A stretch of DNA of 64,000 nucleotides from assembly GCF_001969815.1 (NCBI RefSeq), contig NZ_MRBK01000003.1:347-64346 (forward strand), given 5' to 3'. Source of the stretch: Bacillus swezeyi. GTDB lineage: Bacteria; Bacillota; Bacilli; Bacillales; Bacillaceae. Positions 54,496 through 61,478 of the stretch are shown here, piece by piece. Numbering within the stretch: position 1 is the first letter of the stretch; each line of letters begins with the position of its first letter. A program made the position numbers and the translations under genes. A model generated the notes under the pieces. It ran no database searches, had not been told where the DNA came from, and saw only the letters and a program-made list of their open reading frames with translations.

Positions 54496-55455
54496 GTGGC
54501 GAATCAAGATTTAAATTTGCAAACGTTATATACGAGTCATACCCGTGATGCCTGGGCGCAACTGGGCGGCCATATGTCAGTGCAAATCACGGAAGAGGAA
54601 GCGAAAGAGCTTGAAGGTTTAAATGATTATCTGTCATTGGAGGAAGTGGAAACGATTTATGTTCCGCTGGCACGGCTTCTTTATTTGCATCGGACTTCTC
54701 AGTATGAGCGGAACATCCGGGTGAACGGTTTTCTGAATCACCCCCATGCAGCGAAGATTCCGTTTATCATCGGGATAGCCGGAAGTGTGGCGGTCGGAAA
54801 AAGCACAACCGCCCGGATCATTCAAACCGCGCTCTCCCGCTTGCAGGAGCGGCTGAAGGTCAGCCTGATCACAACAGACGGGTTTCTTTATCCAAATGCA
54901 ATTCTCGCAGAAAAAAAGATGATGTCGCGGAAGGGTTTTCCTGAGAGTTATGATGTCAAGGCGCTGCTTGAGTTTTTAAACGAATTAAAGTCAGGAAAGG
55001 AAAGCGTCAAGGCGCCTGTCTACTCCCATTTAACTTACGACAGAATGGAAGGTGTCTTTGAAACGGTGAAAGAGGCGGATATTGTCATTATTGAAGGTGT
55101 CAACGTGCTGCAAACGCCGACGATTGAAGATGACCGGACAAAGCCGCGTGTTTTCGTATCTGATTTCTTTGATTTTTCGATTTATGTAGATGCCGAGGAA
55201 GATCTCATCATCAAATGGTATCTCGAGCGGTTCCGCATGCTCAGGGAGACGGCGTTTCAGGACCCGACTTCTTATTTTCATAAATTTAAAGATCTGACAG
55301 ACGATGAAGCGGATTCGCTGGCGAAGTCGATCTGGGAGACGGTCAACCGCCCGAACTTGTATGAAAACATTCTGCCTACAAAATTCCGGTCGGACTTCAT
55401 CCTGAAAAAAGGAAAAGGCCACAAAGTCGAAGAGATTTTGGTCAGACGGGTGTGA
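54496..55455 (+). CDS. coaA: Pantothenate kinase, type I
   Basis: The frame is open from 54457, but GTG 54496 with AGGTGAG just upstream gives 319 residues, the length of B. subtilis CoaA. The enzyme phosphorylates pantothenate with ATP, the first step of coenzyme A synthesis, in the cytoplasm. The P-loop is GIAGSVAVGKST; other family blocks are TTDGFLYPN, RKGFPESYD, YSHLTYD, IIEGVNVLQ and the C-terminal FRSDFILKKG. The gene is followed 32 bases later by yqjT, as in B. subtilis. A TATAAT cluster at 54419-54429 is a likely -10 region. Confidence 0.96.
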   Translation: MANQDLNLQTLYTSHTRDAWAQLGGHMSVQITEEEAKELEGLNDYLSLEEVETIYVPLARLLYLHRTSQYERNIRVNGFLNHPHAAKIPFIIGIAGSVAVGKSTTARIIQTALSRLQERLKVSLITTDGFLYPNAILAEKKMMSRKGFPESYDVKALLEFLNELKSGKESVKAPVYSHLTYDRMEGVFETVKEADIVIIEGVNVLQTPTIEDDRTKPRVFVSDFFDFSIYVDAEEDLIIKWYLERFRMLRETAFQDPTSYFHKFKDLTDDEADSLAKSIWETVNRPNLYENILPTKFRSDFILKKGKGHKVEEILVRRV

Positions 55456-55487
55456 CATCAAGGAGATAGAAGCGGGAGGATAAGAGC

Positions 55488-55892
55488 GTGATTCATCATA
55501 TTGAACTGTATGTTTCAAATGTAGAAAGATCAAAGCGTTTTTGGGGGTGGTTTCTAAAGGAGCTCGGCTATGAGGTTTATCAGCAGTGGAAAGGGGGCAT
55601 CAGCTGGAAAGCGAATGGCGCCTACATCGTCCTTGTTCAGGCAGAAGCGCGCTTTTTAGAGGCAGGCTACCACAGATGCCGGGTCGGTTTAAACCATCTC
55701 GCCTTTCAAGCGGCTTCAAGAGCCCAGGTGGATGAAATGACAGAGCAGCTGGTTGCACGCGGCTATCGGATGTTATACGAAGACAGACACCCGTTCGCCG
55801 GCGGAGCCGGACATTATGCGCTGTACGCGGAAGATCCCGATCGTATCAAGGTTGAGCTTGTGGCTCCGGCTGACGTCCGCCCGACCATTTAA
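55488..55892 (+). CDS. yqjT: VOC (glyoxalase/bleomycin-resistance) family protein
   Basis: The GTG start has GGGAGGA upstream, giving 134 residues. It has the vicinal-oxygen-chelate pattern: HHIELYVSNVERSKRFWGWFLKEL at the start, GLNHLAFQAAS in the middle and a C-terminal HYALYAEDPDRIKVELVAP that supplies the metal-binding Glu (IKVELV). His residues in HHIELY and GLNHLAF are candidate ligands. The substrate is unknown. Position after coaA matches B. subtilis yqjT. Confidence 0.88.
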   Translation: MIHHIELYVSNVERSKRFWGWFLKELGYEVYQQWKGGISWKANGAYIVLVQAEARFLEAGYHRCRVGLNHLAFQAASRAQVDEMTEQLVARGYRMLYEDRHPFAGGAGHYALYAEDPDRIKVELVAPADVRPTI

Positions 55893-55895
55893 CCA

Positions 55896-55924
55896 GAAGG
55901 CCCTCCGCCGAACGGAAGGGTCTC
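55896..55924. terminator. Hairpin between convergent yqjT and yqjV
   Basis: AAGGCCCTCCG and CGGAAGGGTCT pair with one bulged base between the two convergent genes. T-runs are weak on both sides, so termination is only probable. Confidence 0.5.
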
Positions 55925-55938
55925 GCTCTTGCGCTCTT

Positions 55939-57180
55939 TTAATTTTGCAATGTGTTTTCTGAATGCATGTTCACTTTTGCGGCTTCCATCACTCTGACTT
56001 TTCTGAAGGCCGCAATGAGAAAAGGCACTCCGCAAAGGGTCGCGAGGGCCAGGATGGAAAAGGTGAAAAAAGGCTTCCCTGCTCCGAAAGCATCCAGCAG
56101 CATGCCGCCCGCCCACGGACCGATGACGCTTCCCAGCTGGGTAAAGCCCATCGCTCCGAAATAAGTCCCTTTGAGTTCAGGGTGTGCAATTTGGTCAATC
56201 AATAGATCCATCATAGAAAATAACAAAACTTCTCCTGTTGTAAACAATACAACAATGAAGATGATGGATAAAAGGTCATGGAAAAACGAGAGGCTGAACA
56301 GGCTCATGCTAATCAAAACATTTCCCGTGATCAGCGACAAAATCGGTGAAAACCGTTTTGCGATATGGACGATCGGGTACTGTATGACCAGCACGACCGC
56401 AGCATTTAACGTCAGCATCATCCCGAATATCTTCGTCCCATCTTCAATGAAAGGACTTGCCGACATGTACTGTGCAAGCGTCGATGTGAAGTGGGAATAG
56501 CCGAACAGACAAAGAATCGAGCCGATCAGCGTGATTGAAAACACCCGGTCTGTTCTTGTCACCTGCAAGGCATCTCTTACTTTAATGCGCTTATTCGTCT
56601 CCCTTACCGGTACGGTGTGATTTTGAAATTGAACCGCCAGCACGGCCCCGTAAATGAAATAAATAAAAGCCGCGATGAAAAACGGCAGCGTCGTTTTGGA
56701 AGAGCCGAGGTACAGGCCTAAAAGCGGACCGAAGACGACGCCGAGGTTGATTGCTGTATATCTAAGATTGAAGACAAAGAGGCGCGTCTCAGGTTTGGAT
56801 ACATCGGAAAGCAGCGCTCTTGAAGTCGGTTCAAAAAGCGCGCGGCACAATCCGTTCAAGGCATTCATCAAAAAGAAGGTCCAGACGCGGTCGGCGAGGG
56901 CGAAGCCGGCAAACACGAGCACCCAGCCGAAAATCGAGAGGAGCATGATCTTTTTCCGGCCGAACCGGTCTGATAAATACCCTCCATAAAAGCTCGCCGC
57001 AATTCCAATCAGGGAGCTTGCCGCTATCACGGCTCCCGCAAAAGCGGCTGAAGCCCCCTTGACCTGTGTTAAATAAATCGCTAAAAAAGGAATGCTTATT
57101 GTGGTTCCCATCCGTCCGAAAATCGTTCCGACAATAATGGTCCAGCTGAGCGGGTGGATATTCTGCCATTTTCGTTTCAT
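55939..57180 (-). CDS. yqjV: MFS transporter YqjV
   Basis: The ATG at 57180 with GGAGCG upstream gives 413 residues and 12 predicted helices. The loop after helix 2 holds the MFS signature GGYLSDRFGRKKIM. Arg/Asp-rich loops and the ALNGLCRALFEPTSRALLSD segment recall drug:H+ antiporters of the MdtH/YqjV type. It likely exports small hydrophobic compounds, but the substrate is unknown. Its position after yqjT matches B. subtilis. Confidence 0.88.
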   Translation of the reverse strand: MKRKWQNIHPLSWTIIVGTIFGRMGTTISIPFLAIYLTQVKGASAAFAGAVIAASSLIGIAASFYGGYLSDRFGRKKIMLLSIFGWVLVFAGFALADRVWTFFLMNALNGLCRALFEPTSRALLSDVSKPETRLFVFNLRYTAINLGVVFGPLLGLYLGSSKTTLPFFIAAFIYFIYGAVLAVQFQNHTVPVRETNKRIKVRDALQVTRTDRVFSITLIGSILCLFGYSHFTSTLAQYMSASPFIEDGTKIFGMMLTLNAAVVLVIQYPIVHIAKRFSPILSLITGNVLISMSLFSLSFFHDLLSIIFIVVLFTTGEVLLFSMMDLLIDQIAHPELKGTYFGAMGFTQLGSVIGPWAGGMLLDAFGAGKPFFTFSILALATLCGVPFLIAAFRKVRVMEAAKVNMHSENTLQN

Positions 57181-57323
57181 GATGAACGCTCCAGATAATC
57201 ATATTTTATTGTATTATCATACATGAAACAGATGGTGATGAATAGAGGAATTTCTAAATCTTGGGGCGAAGGCGGGGGAAAGCTTCCTGGCTTTGGAAGC
57301 CGATCCGGGAAGCATTTATCGCA

Positions 57324-57533
57324 TTATGAAAACAAGCCTTGATTTGTGACATAATCATAGACGACATCCTCAATATGAGCATGCAGCCCCTCGTCCGGCT
57401 CCTCCGTCCGCCTTTCTTGTAAAGCCAGCTTCAGGATTTGTTTTTCATGGGGGCTGAGGGGGTCGATTGCGATGTTGCGGCCGTATTGCCTGAGTGCCTG
57501 TCCGAGCATTTTTTCAATCAGTTTTTCATCCAT
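57324..57533 (-). CDS. yqzH: Small protein YqzH
   Basis: This 69-residue cytoplasmic protein begins MDEKLIEKMLGQALRQYGRN and ends near DVVYDYVTNQG, matching what I remember of B. subtilis YqzH, which lies in the same neighbourhood. It is mostly helical and charged, with no membrane segment or known catalytic motif. AAGGAG lies just upstream of the start. Function is unknown. Confidence 0.82.
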   Translation of the reverse strand: MDEKLIEKMLGQALRQYGRNIAIDPLSPHEKQILKLALQERRTEEPDEGLHAHIEDVVYDYVTNQGLFS

Positions 57534-57955
57534 TTGCCTTCTCCTTTAGGAGCGATTTTTCTTTTATCTTACTAGGAAAAACCGATGTTCTCAACAGGTT
57601 TCGGGACTCCGGATGTGAAAGTTTTTTGATGAGAAAACGCGAGGGACGCTCATCGCTGTGAATGGTCTTGCACATATCATGATTAAATAAAACTGCTAAA
57701 ATAAAAAAGAATCGGAATGAGGCAGCATTCCGGCTTTTTATGAGTCTCGTTAAAATAGACCATTCCCCGAACTTGTCAGGGCTCAAGGGATGGTCTGTTT
57801 GCCTTTTTTGACAACACGGCAATGCAACAAGAGATTGTTTCATATGCAGTCATCCGCACCACCCCCTTTCGCAGATGGGGTATTATACCATCTCGCCATC
57901 TTTGAAGAAGGTGTTTTTTGCGGCCCGTGCCAGTTCTTTAACCGTCAGCAGGAAT
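57534..57955. other. Intergenic region with two hairpins
   Basis: No gene can be supported in this gap of over 400 bases. CGGAATG (57713-57719) pairs with CATTCCG (57726-57732) followed by GCTTTTTA, a plausible plus-strand terminator. AGACCATTCCC (57757) pairs with GGGATGGTCT (57787-57796), followed by GTTTGCCTTTTTT. Two terminator-like hairpins with no gene before them on that strand could end a small RNA. That is speculation. Confidence 0.45.
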
Positions 57956-57984
57956 TTGACCGGATAAGCCTGATGCTTTAAAAT
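57956..57984 (+). promoter_or_regulatory. Sigma-A promoter of the yybP riboswitch transcript
   Basis: TTGACC (57956-57961), 17 bases, TAAAAT (57979-57984), with start near 57991, just before the aptamer. Confidence 0.8.
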
Positions 57985-58004
57985 AAAAGTAATAAAAATG
58001 AATA

Positions 58005-58101
58005 CTCCAAAGGGGAGTAGCTGTCACAGTAAAGTCGTCATTACGGGATATCTTAAATCCTCGGCTTTGCTGGCAATCTAATTGTTAGCGAGACCTTTGC
58101 C
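58005..58101 (+). ncRNA. yybP-ykoY manganese riboswitch aptamer
   Basis: The conserved 5' element AAAGGGGAGTAGCTGTC (58009-58025) and the 3' element GCGAGACCTTTGCC (58088-58101) match the yybP-ykoY family, and the gene downstream is the family's namesake yybP. The aptamer binds Mn2+ and turns on genes for Mn2+ homeostasis. Its 3' strand (AGACCTTTGCC) is also the left arm of the following terminator, the standard on-switch logic. Confidence 0.88.
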
Positions 58102-58158
58102 AAATCTGATTTGGTGAAGGTCTTTTTGTTTATCAACTTCACCAAATCGGTGGAGTTT
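58091..58158 (+). terminator. Riboswitch expression platform: two terminators and a nested alternative helix
   Basis: Terminator 1 pairs AGACCTT/AAGGTCT and CCAAA/TTTGG (58091-58123), then TTTTT. Terminator 2 pairs AACTTCACC (58135-58143) with GGTGGAGTT (58149-58157), then a T-run. GATTTGGTGAAG (58108-58119) is a perfect complement of CTTCACCAAATC (58137-58148), so a third helix would exclude both terminators. Confidence 0.75.
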
Positions 58159-58260
58159 TTTCATTTTTATCAAAAAGGGAGAGGGGAGCTGATGATGTCC
58201 AGACATGAATTGGCGAAGAAAGGTCTGCCATGGGCGGAAAAAACGATAAGGAGGCAAACA

Positions 58261-58707
58261 ATGAAAAGAATTCTCACAGTTCTGGCCGGAATCGGCCTTT
58301 TCGGAGCGAGCGGATGCGGAATGCTTGATCAGGTGAATGACGGATTGAACTATACAAATGAAGCGGCCGGCTATATCCAAAAAGTGAAAACATTTGCGGA
58401 GGAGGCGCCTTCCTTGGCTGAACAGGCTGTAAACGATGCGGATGCAAAAGAACAGCTGGAAACACAGCTTGAGTCTATTCAGCAGGCTGCGGCCGATTTT
58501 AATGAATTAACCCCGCCCGATGCTGCAGCCCAGATTCATGACACAATCGAGAAGCATAATGAAACACTGCAAAAAAGCGCTGAGGATGTTTTGAAAAGTG
58601 TTGAGGAAGGAAAATTAACAGTCGAGAAGATGCAGCAGTCAGAATTGGTGCAAAGCGCTCAGCAGATCAGTGATGTGATGGGCCAGATTGAAAAATTGAC
58701 AGAATAG
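58261..58707 (+). CDS. yybP: YybP lipoprotein (DUF6376-like)
   Basis: ATG 58261 behind AAGGAGG gives 148 residues. The N-terminus is a lipoprotein signal with lipobox GASGC, so the mature protein would be anchored at the outer membrane face through the Cys at about residue 20. The rest is helical and acidic (YTNEAAGYIQKVKTFAEEAP and DAKEQLETQLESIQQAAADF). Control by the Mn2+ riboswitch implies a role in Mn2+ excess or envelope homeostasis; the biochemical function is unknown. An earlier in-frame start at 58111 is inside the riboswitch and not credible. Confidence 0.88.
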   Translation: MKRILTVLAGIGLFGASGCGMLDQVNDGLNYTNEAAGYIQKVKTFAEEAPSLAEQAVNDADAKEQLETQLESIQQAAADFNELTPPDAAAQIHDTIEKHNETLQKSAEDVLKSVEEGKLTVEKMQQSELVQSAQQISDVMGQIEKLTE

Positions 58708-58711
58708 AAAA

Positions 58712-58738
58712 AAGCATCCCGAAAATGGGGTGCTTTTC
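58712..58738 (+). terminator. Terminator after yybP
   Basis: AAGCATCCC and GGGGTGCTT form a stem with loop GAAAAT, then TTCT. It follows the yybP stop directly. Confidence 0.75.
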
Positions 58739-58884
58739 TGATTGCTCAAAAATCGAGCCCATACCGCAGACGAGGGGCGGCCAAAAACCTCTTTTGCTTC
58801 CCAGCAGCAAGAAACGATTGGCATGTTGAAAACGGCAGAACGTCAAAGGGAATATTTTCTTTGGATAAATTTACGCCTGGAAAT

Positions 58885-58939
58885 CGAACGCATATTCGCA
58901 GTATAGTATTCATACACTAATGATGCGAACGTCAGTTCC
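58885..58939 (+). promoter_or_regulatory. Two LexA (SOS) boxes upstream of yqjW
   Basis: CGAACGCATATTCG (58885-58898) and CGAACGTCAGTTCC (58926-58939) each match the Bacillus LexA site CGAAC-N4-GTTCG at nine of ten fixed positions. Their starts are 41 bases apart, about four helix turns. B. subtilis yqjW is a known LexA target. Confidence 0.85.
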
Positions 58940-58954
58940 TTTTTGGGGGGTTAG

Positions 58955-60220
58955 ATGATGGACTATAGTCAATATCCGGCGCGCTCGATTTTGTGCGTTG
59001 ATATGCGGAGTTTTTATGCCAGCTGTGCCGCCGTTTTGCTCGGGCTTGATCCGATGACTTGCTTCTTAGCGGTTGTCGGAAACACTGAGCGGCAGGGCAG
59101 CATCGTTCTGGCTGCCTCACCGGCTCTCAAAAGAGAGTTTGGCGTTCAAACGGGGACAAGGCTGTATCAGCTGCCAGACGACCCGCGCATTCGGCTGGTC
59201 AATCCGAAGATGGGGCTATTCGTCCGTGTTTCAACAGAGCTCACCCGGCTGTTCTGCCGCTATGTGCCGCATGATGCCGTTCATACATACAGCGTCGATG
59301 AAAGTTTTATCCAGGTGGACGGTGTGAAGAACATGTGGGGAGATGCACGGACGATTGCCGCGAAAATTCAAGATGACATGGCAAGGGAGTTTGGGCTGCC
59401 CTGCACCGTCGGCATCGGGCCGAATATGTTGATGGCAAAGCTCTGCCTTGATCTTGAAGCGAAAAAAACGGCAGACGGGGTGGCCGTTTGGGATTATGAA
59501 GATGTAGAAACAAAACTCTGGCCTTTGTTCCCGCTGCGGCGGATGTGGGGGATCGGCTCCAGGCTGGAAAAGACGCTGAACCGCATGGGGATTTTTACAG
59601 TCGGCCAGCTGGCACACTATGATCTCAAACGGCTTGAGAAAACATTCGGTTTGATGGGAAACCAGCTTTACTATCACGCTTGGGGCATTGATCTTTCAGC
59701 CATCGGAGCGCCGATCATGGCGGGGCAGGTCAGCTACGGAAAGAGCCAGATCCTGCTTCGCGATTATCCGAACCCGGATGAAGTCAAGCATGTCATTCTT
59801 GAAATGTGCGAAGAGGTTGCCAAAAGGGCGCGTGACCATCAGCAGGCGGGGCGGACCGTCAGCCTCGGAATTGAATACAGCCGCGATGAGTTTGGCGGAG
59901 GATTTTATCGTTCGAACACGATGGAAAGCCCTTCAAATGTCACACTTGATCTTTACCATACATGCCTCGCATTGTTCGAGCGCTTTTATGAGGGGAAAAC
60001 GGTTCGGAAAGTTTCCATTTCTCTTTCCAACATTGAGGATGACACCCATATGCAGCTCGACCTTTTTCGTCCGGATCAGGAAAAAAAGCGGATGCTTGGC
60101 TATGTGATGGACGGCATCAGAGAACGGCACGGCTCAACAGCGCTTTTGCGCGCCGTTTCCTATACAAACGCCGGAACCGCCCGTCTGCGGTCAAAGCTTG
60201 TCGGCGGACATCAGGCATAG
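58955..60220 (+). CDS. yqjW: Y-family DNA polymerase PolY2 / UvrX-like
   Basis: The 421-residue protein has the Y-family fold: first catalytic block CVDMRSFYASCAAVLLG, second block YSVDESFIQVDG with the catalytic Asp-Glu pair, helix-hairpin-helix MWGIGSRLEKTLNRMGIFTV, and a little-finger region ending near residue 400. It carries out error-prone translesion synthesis. The start is ATG 58955 or 58958 after GGGGGG. Two LexA boxes precede it, and yqjX follows 16 bases later. Confidence 0.93.
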   Translation: MMDYSQYPARSILCVDMRSFYASCAAVLLGLDPMTCFLAVVGNTERQGSIVLAASPALKREFGVQTGTRLYQLPDDPRIRLVNPKMGLFVRVSTELTRLFCRYVPHDAVHTYSVDESFIQVDGVKNMWGDARTIAAKIQDDMAREFGLPCTVGIGPNMLMAKLCLDLEAKKTADGVAVWDYEDVETKLWPLFPLRRMWGIGSRLEKTLNRMGIFTVGQLAHYDLKRLEKTFGLMGNQLYYHAWGIDLSAIGAPIMAGQVSYGKSQILLRDYPNPDEVKHVILEMCEEVAKRARDHQQAGRTVSLGIEYSRDEFGGGFYRSNTMESPSNVTLDLYHTCLALFERFYEGKTVRKVSISLSNIEDDTHMQLDLFRPDQEKKRMLGYVMDGIRERHGSTALLRAVSYTNAGTARLRSKLVGGHQA

Positions 60221-60236
60221 AAAGGAGAATCTGCGG

Positions 60237-60575
60237 ATGTTAAAAGACAGAGGCAACATCAAATGGGTTTCCATGATGCTGCCGGAGCACGTGGAATTGC
60301 TCAGGGAATATCATGAAAGCCTTCAAAAACACGAGAAACCGATTTTGGATGAACAAAAATATGAAGAATTCAATGACATCATTTGTGAAGCGATGGCGGA
60401 AAACAGACTTTTGCAATTTGCCTATTACCGGCAGGGGGAGGTCAAAACGCTTGTCGGCCGCATCCATTATGTTGACGCTCTGAAACGGGAGCTGCGCATT
60501 GTAACCCCTGCGGATGAAATATGCATGTTAAAGATGGATGACATGATTGAGATTGAATATGATTGTCGTGTATAA
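60237..60575 (+). CDS. yqjX: YolD-like family protein YqjX
   Basis: ATG 60237 with AAAGGAG upstream gives 112 residues. The family pattern is present: DRGNIKWVSMMLPEHVELLR, KPILDEQKYEEFNDII and a C-terminal beta-rich part, VGRIHYVDALKRELRIV. YolD-like proteins are nearly always encoded just after Y-family polymerases and are thought to work with them in SOS mutagenesis. It shares the LexA-controlled transcript with yqjW. Confidence 0.9.
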   Translation: MLKDRGNIKWVSMMLPEHVELLREYHESLQKHEKPILDEQKYEEFNDIICEAMAENRLLQFAYYRQGEVKTLVGRIHYVDALKRELRIVTPADEICMLKMDDMIEIEYDCRV

Positions 60576-60576
60576 T
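60547..60576 (+). promoter_or_regulatory. Promoter for the FusB-like gene, inside the end of yqjX
   Basis: TTGAGA (60547-60552), 18 bases, TATAAT (60571-60576). The -10 box overlaps the yqjX stop codon. The transcript would begin with the leader peptide region. Confidence 0.7.
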
Positions 60577-60602
60577 GAAGTAAGTATTCGGAGGTGTATA
60601 AA

Positions 60603-60680
60603 ATGGTAAATGACATTCATTTGCCAGCTGCAGCGTCTCATGCAAAGCCTGTTATCTTAAAAAGGCGATACTTTGCATGA
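60603..60680 (+). CDS. Leader peptide of the FusB-like gene, 25 residues
   Basis: ATG 60603 has an excellent ribosome site, GGAGGTG, 8 bases upstream. The peptide begins MVNDIHLPAAASHAKPVILK and ends with two Arg, Tyr, Phe and Ala. Its stop codon sits inside the right arm of an inverted repeat. A short translated frame in a structured leader before an antibiotic-resistance-type gene points to ribosome-mediated attenuation. Confidence 0.7.
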   Translation: MVNDIHLPAAASHAKPVILKRRYFA

Positions 60681-60719
60681 GGGGGAGCTTTAAACAAATC
60701 GCCTGAAGAGCAAGGTATC
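60637..60719 (+). promoter_or_regulatory. Attenuator-like alternative RNA structures
   Basis: CTCATGCAAAG (60637-60647) pairs perfectly with CTTTGCATGAG (60671-60681). Competing pairings are AGGCGAT (60663-60669) with ATCGCCT (60698-60704), and GATACTTTGC (60667-60676) with GCAAGGTATC (60710-60719, one G-U). TGCCAGCT in the leader frame (60622-60629) can also pair with AGCTGGCA (60770-60777) at the ribosome site of the main gene. Confidence 0.65.
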
Positions 60720-60780
60720 ATTTCTGATCATACGGCTTTGCACCTTATTTCACATATATATAAATAAGGAGCTGGCAGAA

Positions 60781-61443
60781 ATGAAGAATGTAAATACAGT
60801 GAATATGAACCCTTTTATCAGAAATGATCAATATAATTTTATTAAGTTTCAAACGGACAGTCTTGTCCAAGGACATGCGAACATCAAGGACGGAAACGTG
60901 CTTGACGCTTTGAAATCCAATGCGTTGGATCAAGTATTAAACCTGTTTCCTGATCTCAGCAATCAGCAAAAGAATTTGCTGTGCCACATGGTTGAAGCGG
61001 AAGACAGCAGCGAAGCCATCCGCTTTTTAGCTGAGTTAAAGCATGATGTGATACCATTTCAGCATGTAACAGTAAAGGTCGCTAAAAAACTGTTTTCTAA
61101 AGTGAAAAAGTTAAAGACTCCGGAATTTGAGCAGATGGATTTCCGCGGATATTCCTACTTGGGATGGAATGATGCGGGATCAGGCAGGAAATACATGATT
61201 GTGGATATCGGAGGAAGACTGATAGGCATACACGGCACGATCAAACCCAGCCATAAAAAAGGAATCTGCTCGATATGCAACAGGGCCGAAGCGATCGGAC
61301 TATTCATGGCCCGGGTGAAAAGCGGTAAAGAAACCTATACGGACAGAGGCAATTACATTTGCTATGACAGTGAAAAATGCAACCAAAATATGATGACATT
61401 AGATCATCTGAACGATTTTGTCGTGCAATTAACGAAATATTGA
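60781..61443 (+). CDS. FusB/FusC-family EF-G-binding protein
   Basis: The 220-residue protein starts at ATG 60781 after AAGGAG. It has an N-terminal helical part and a C-terminal zinc-binding domain with CSICN and CYDSEKC as the four likely Cys ligands, plus the blocks GLFMARVKSG, RGNYIC and LDHLNDFV typical of FusB/FusC. FusB proteins bind elongation factor G and free it from fusidic-acid-stalled ribosomes, giving resistance. Chromosomal Bacillus members may have a more general rescue role. The upstream leader peptide suggests induction when ribosomes stall. Confidence 0.87.
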   Translation: MKNVNTVNMNPFIRNDQYNFIKFQTDSLVQGHANIKDGNVLDALKSNALDQVLNLFPDLSNQQKNLLCHMVEAEDSSEAIRFLAELKHDVIPFQHVTVKVAKKLFSKVKKLKTPEFEQMDFRGYSYLGWNDAGSGRKYMIVDIGGRLIGIHGTIKPSHKKGICSICNRAEAIGLFMARVKSGKETYTDRGNYICYDSEKCNQNMMTLDHLNDFVVQLTKY

Positions 61444-61450
61444 TCAAAAA

Positions 61451-61478
61451 AACCCGGCTGAGCTCAGCCGGGTTCTTT
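61451..61478. terminator. Bidirectional terminator between fusB-like and MATE genes
   Basis: A 24-base perfect palindrome (61451-61474, arms AACCCGGCTGAG/CTCAGCCGGGTT) is flanked by an A-run on the left and TCTTTAT on the right. It would serve both convergent genes. Confidence 0.85.

Noticed and set aside
57526..57843. 105-codon open frame on the minus strand upstream of yqzH
   Set aside because: No family resemblance, no good ribosome site, and it runs through two hairpins; kept as intergenic.
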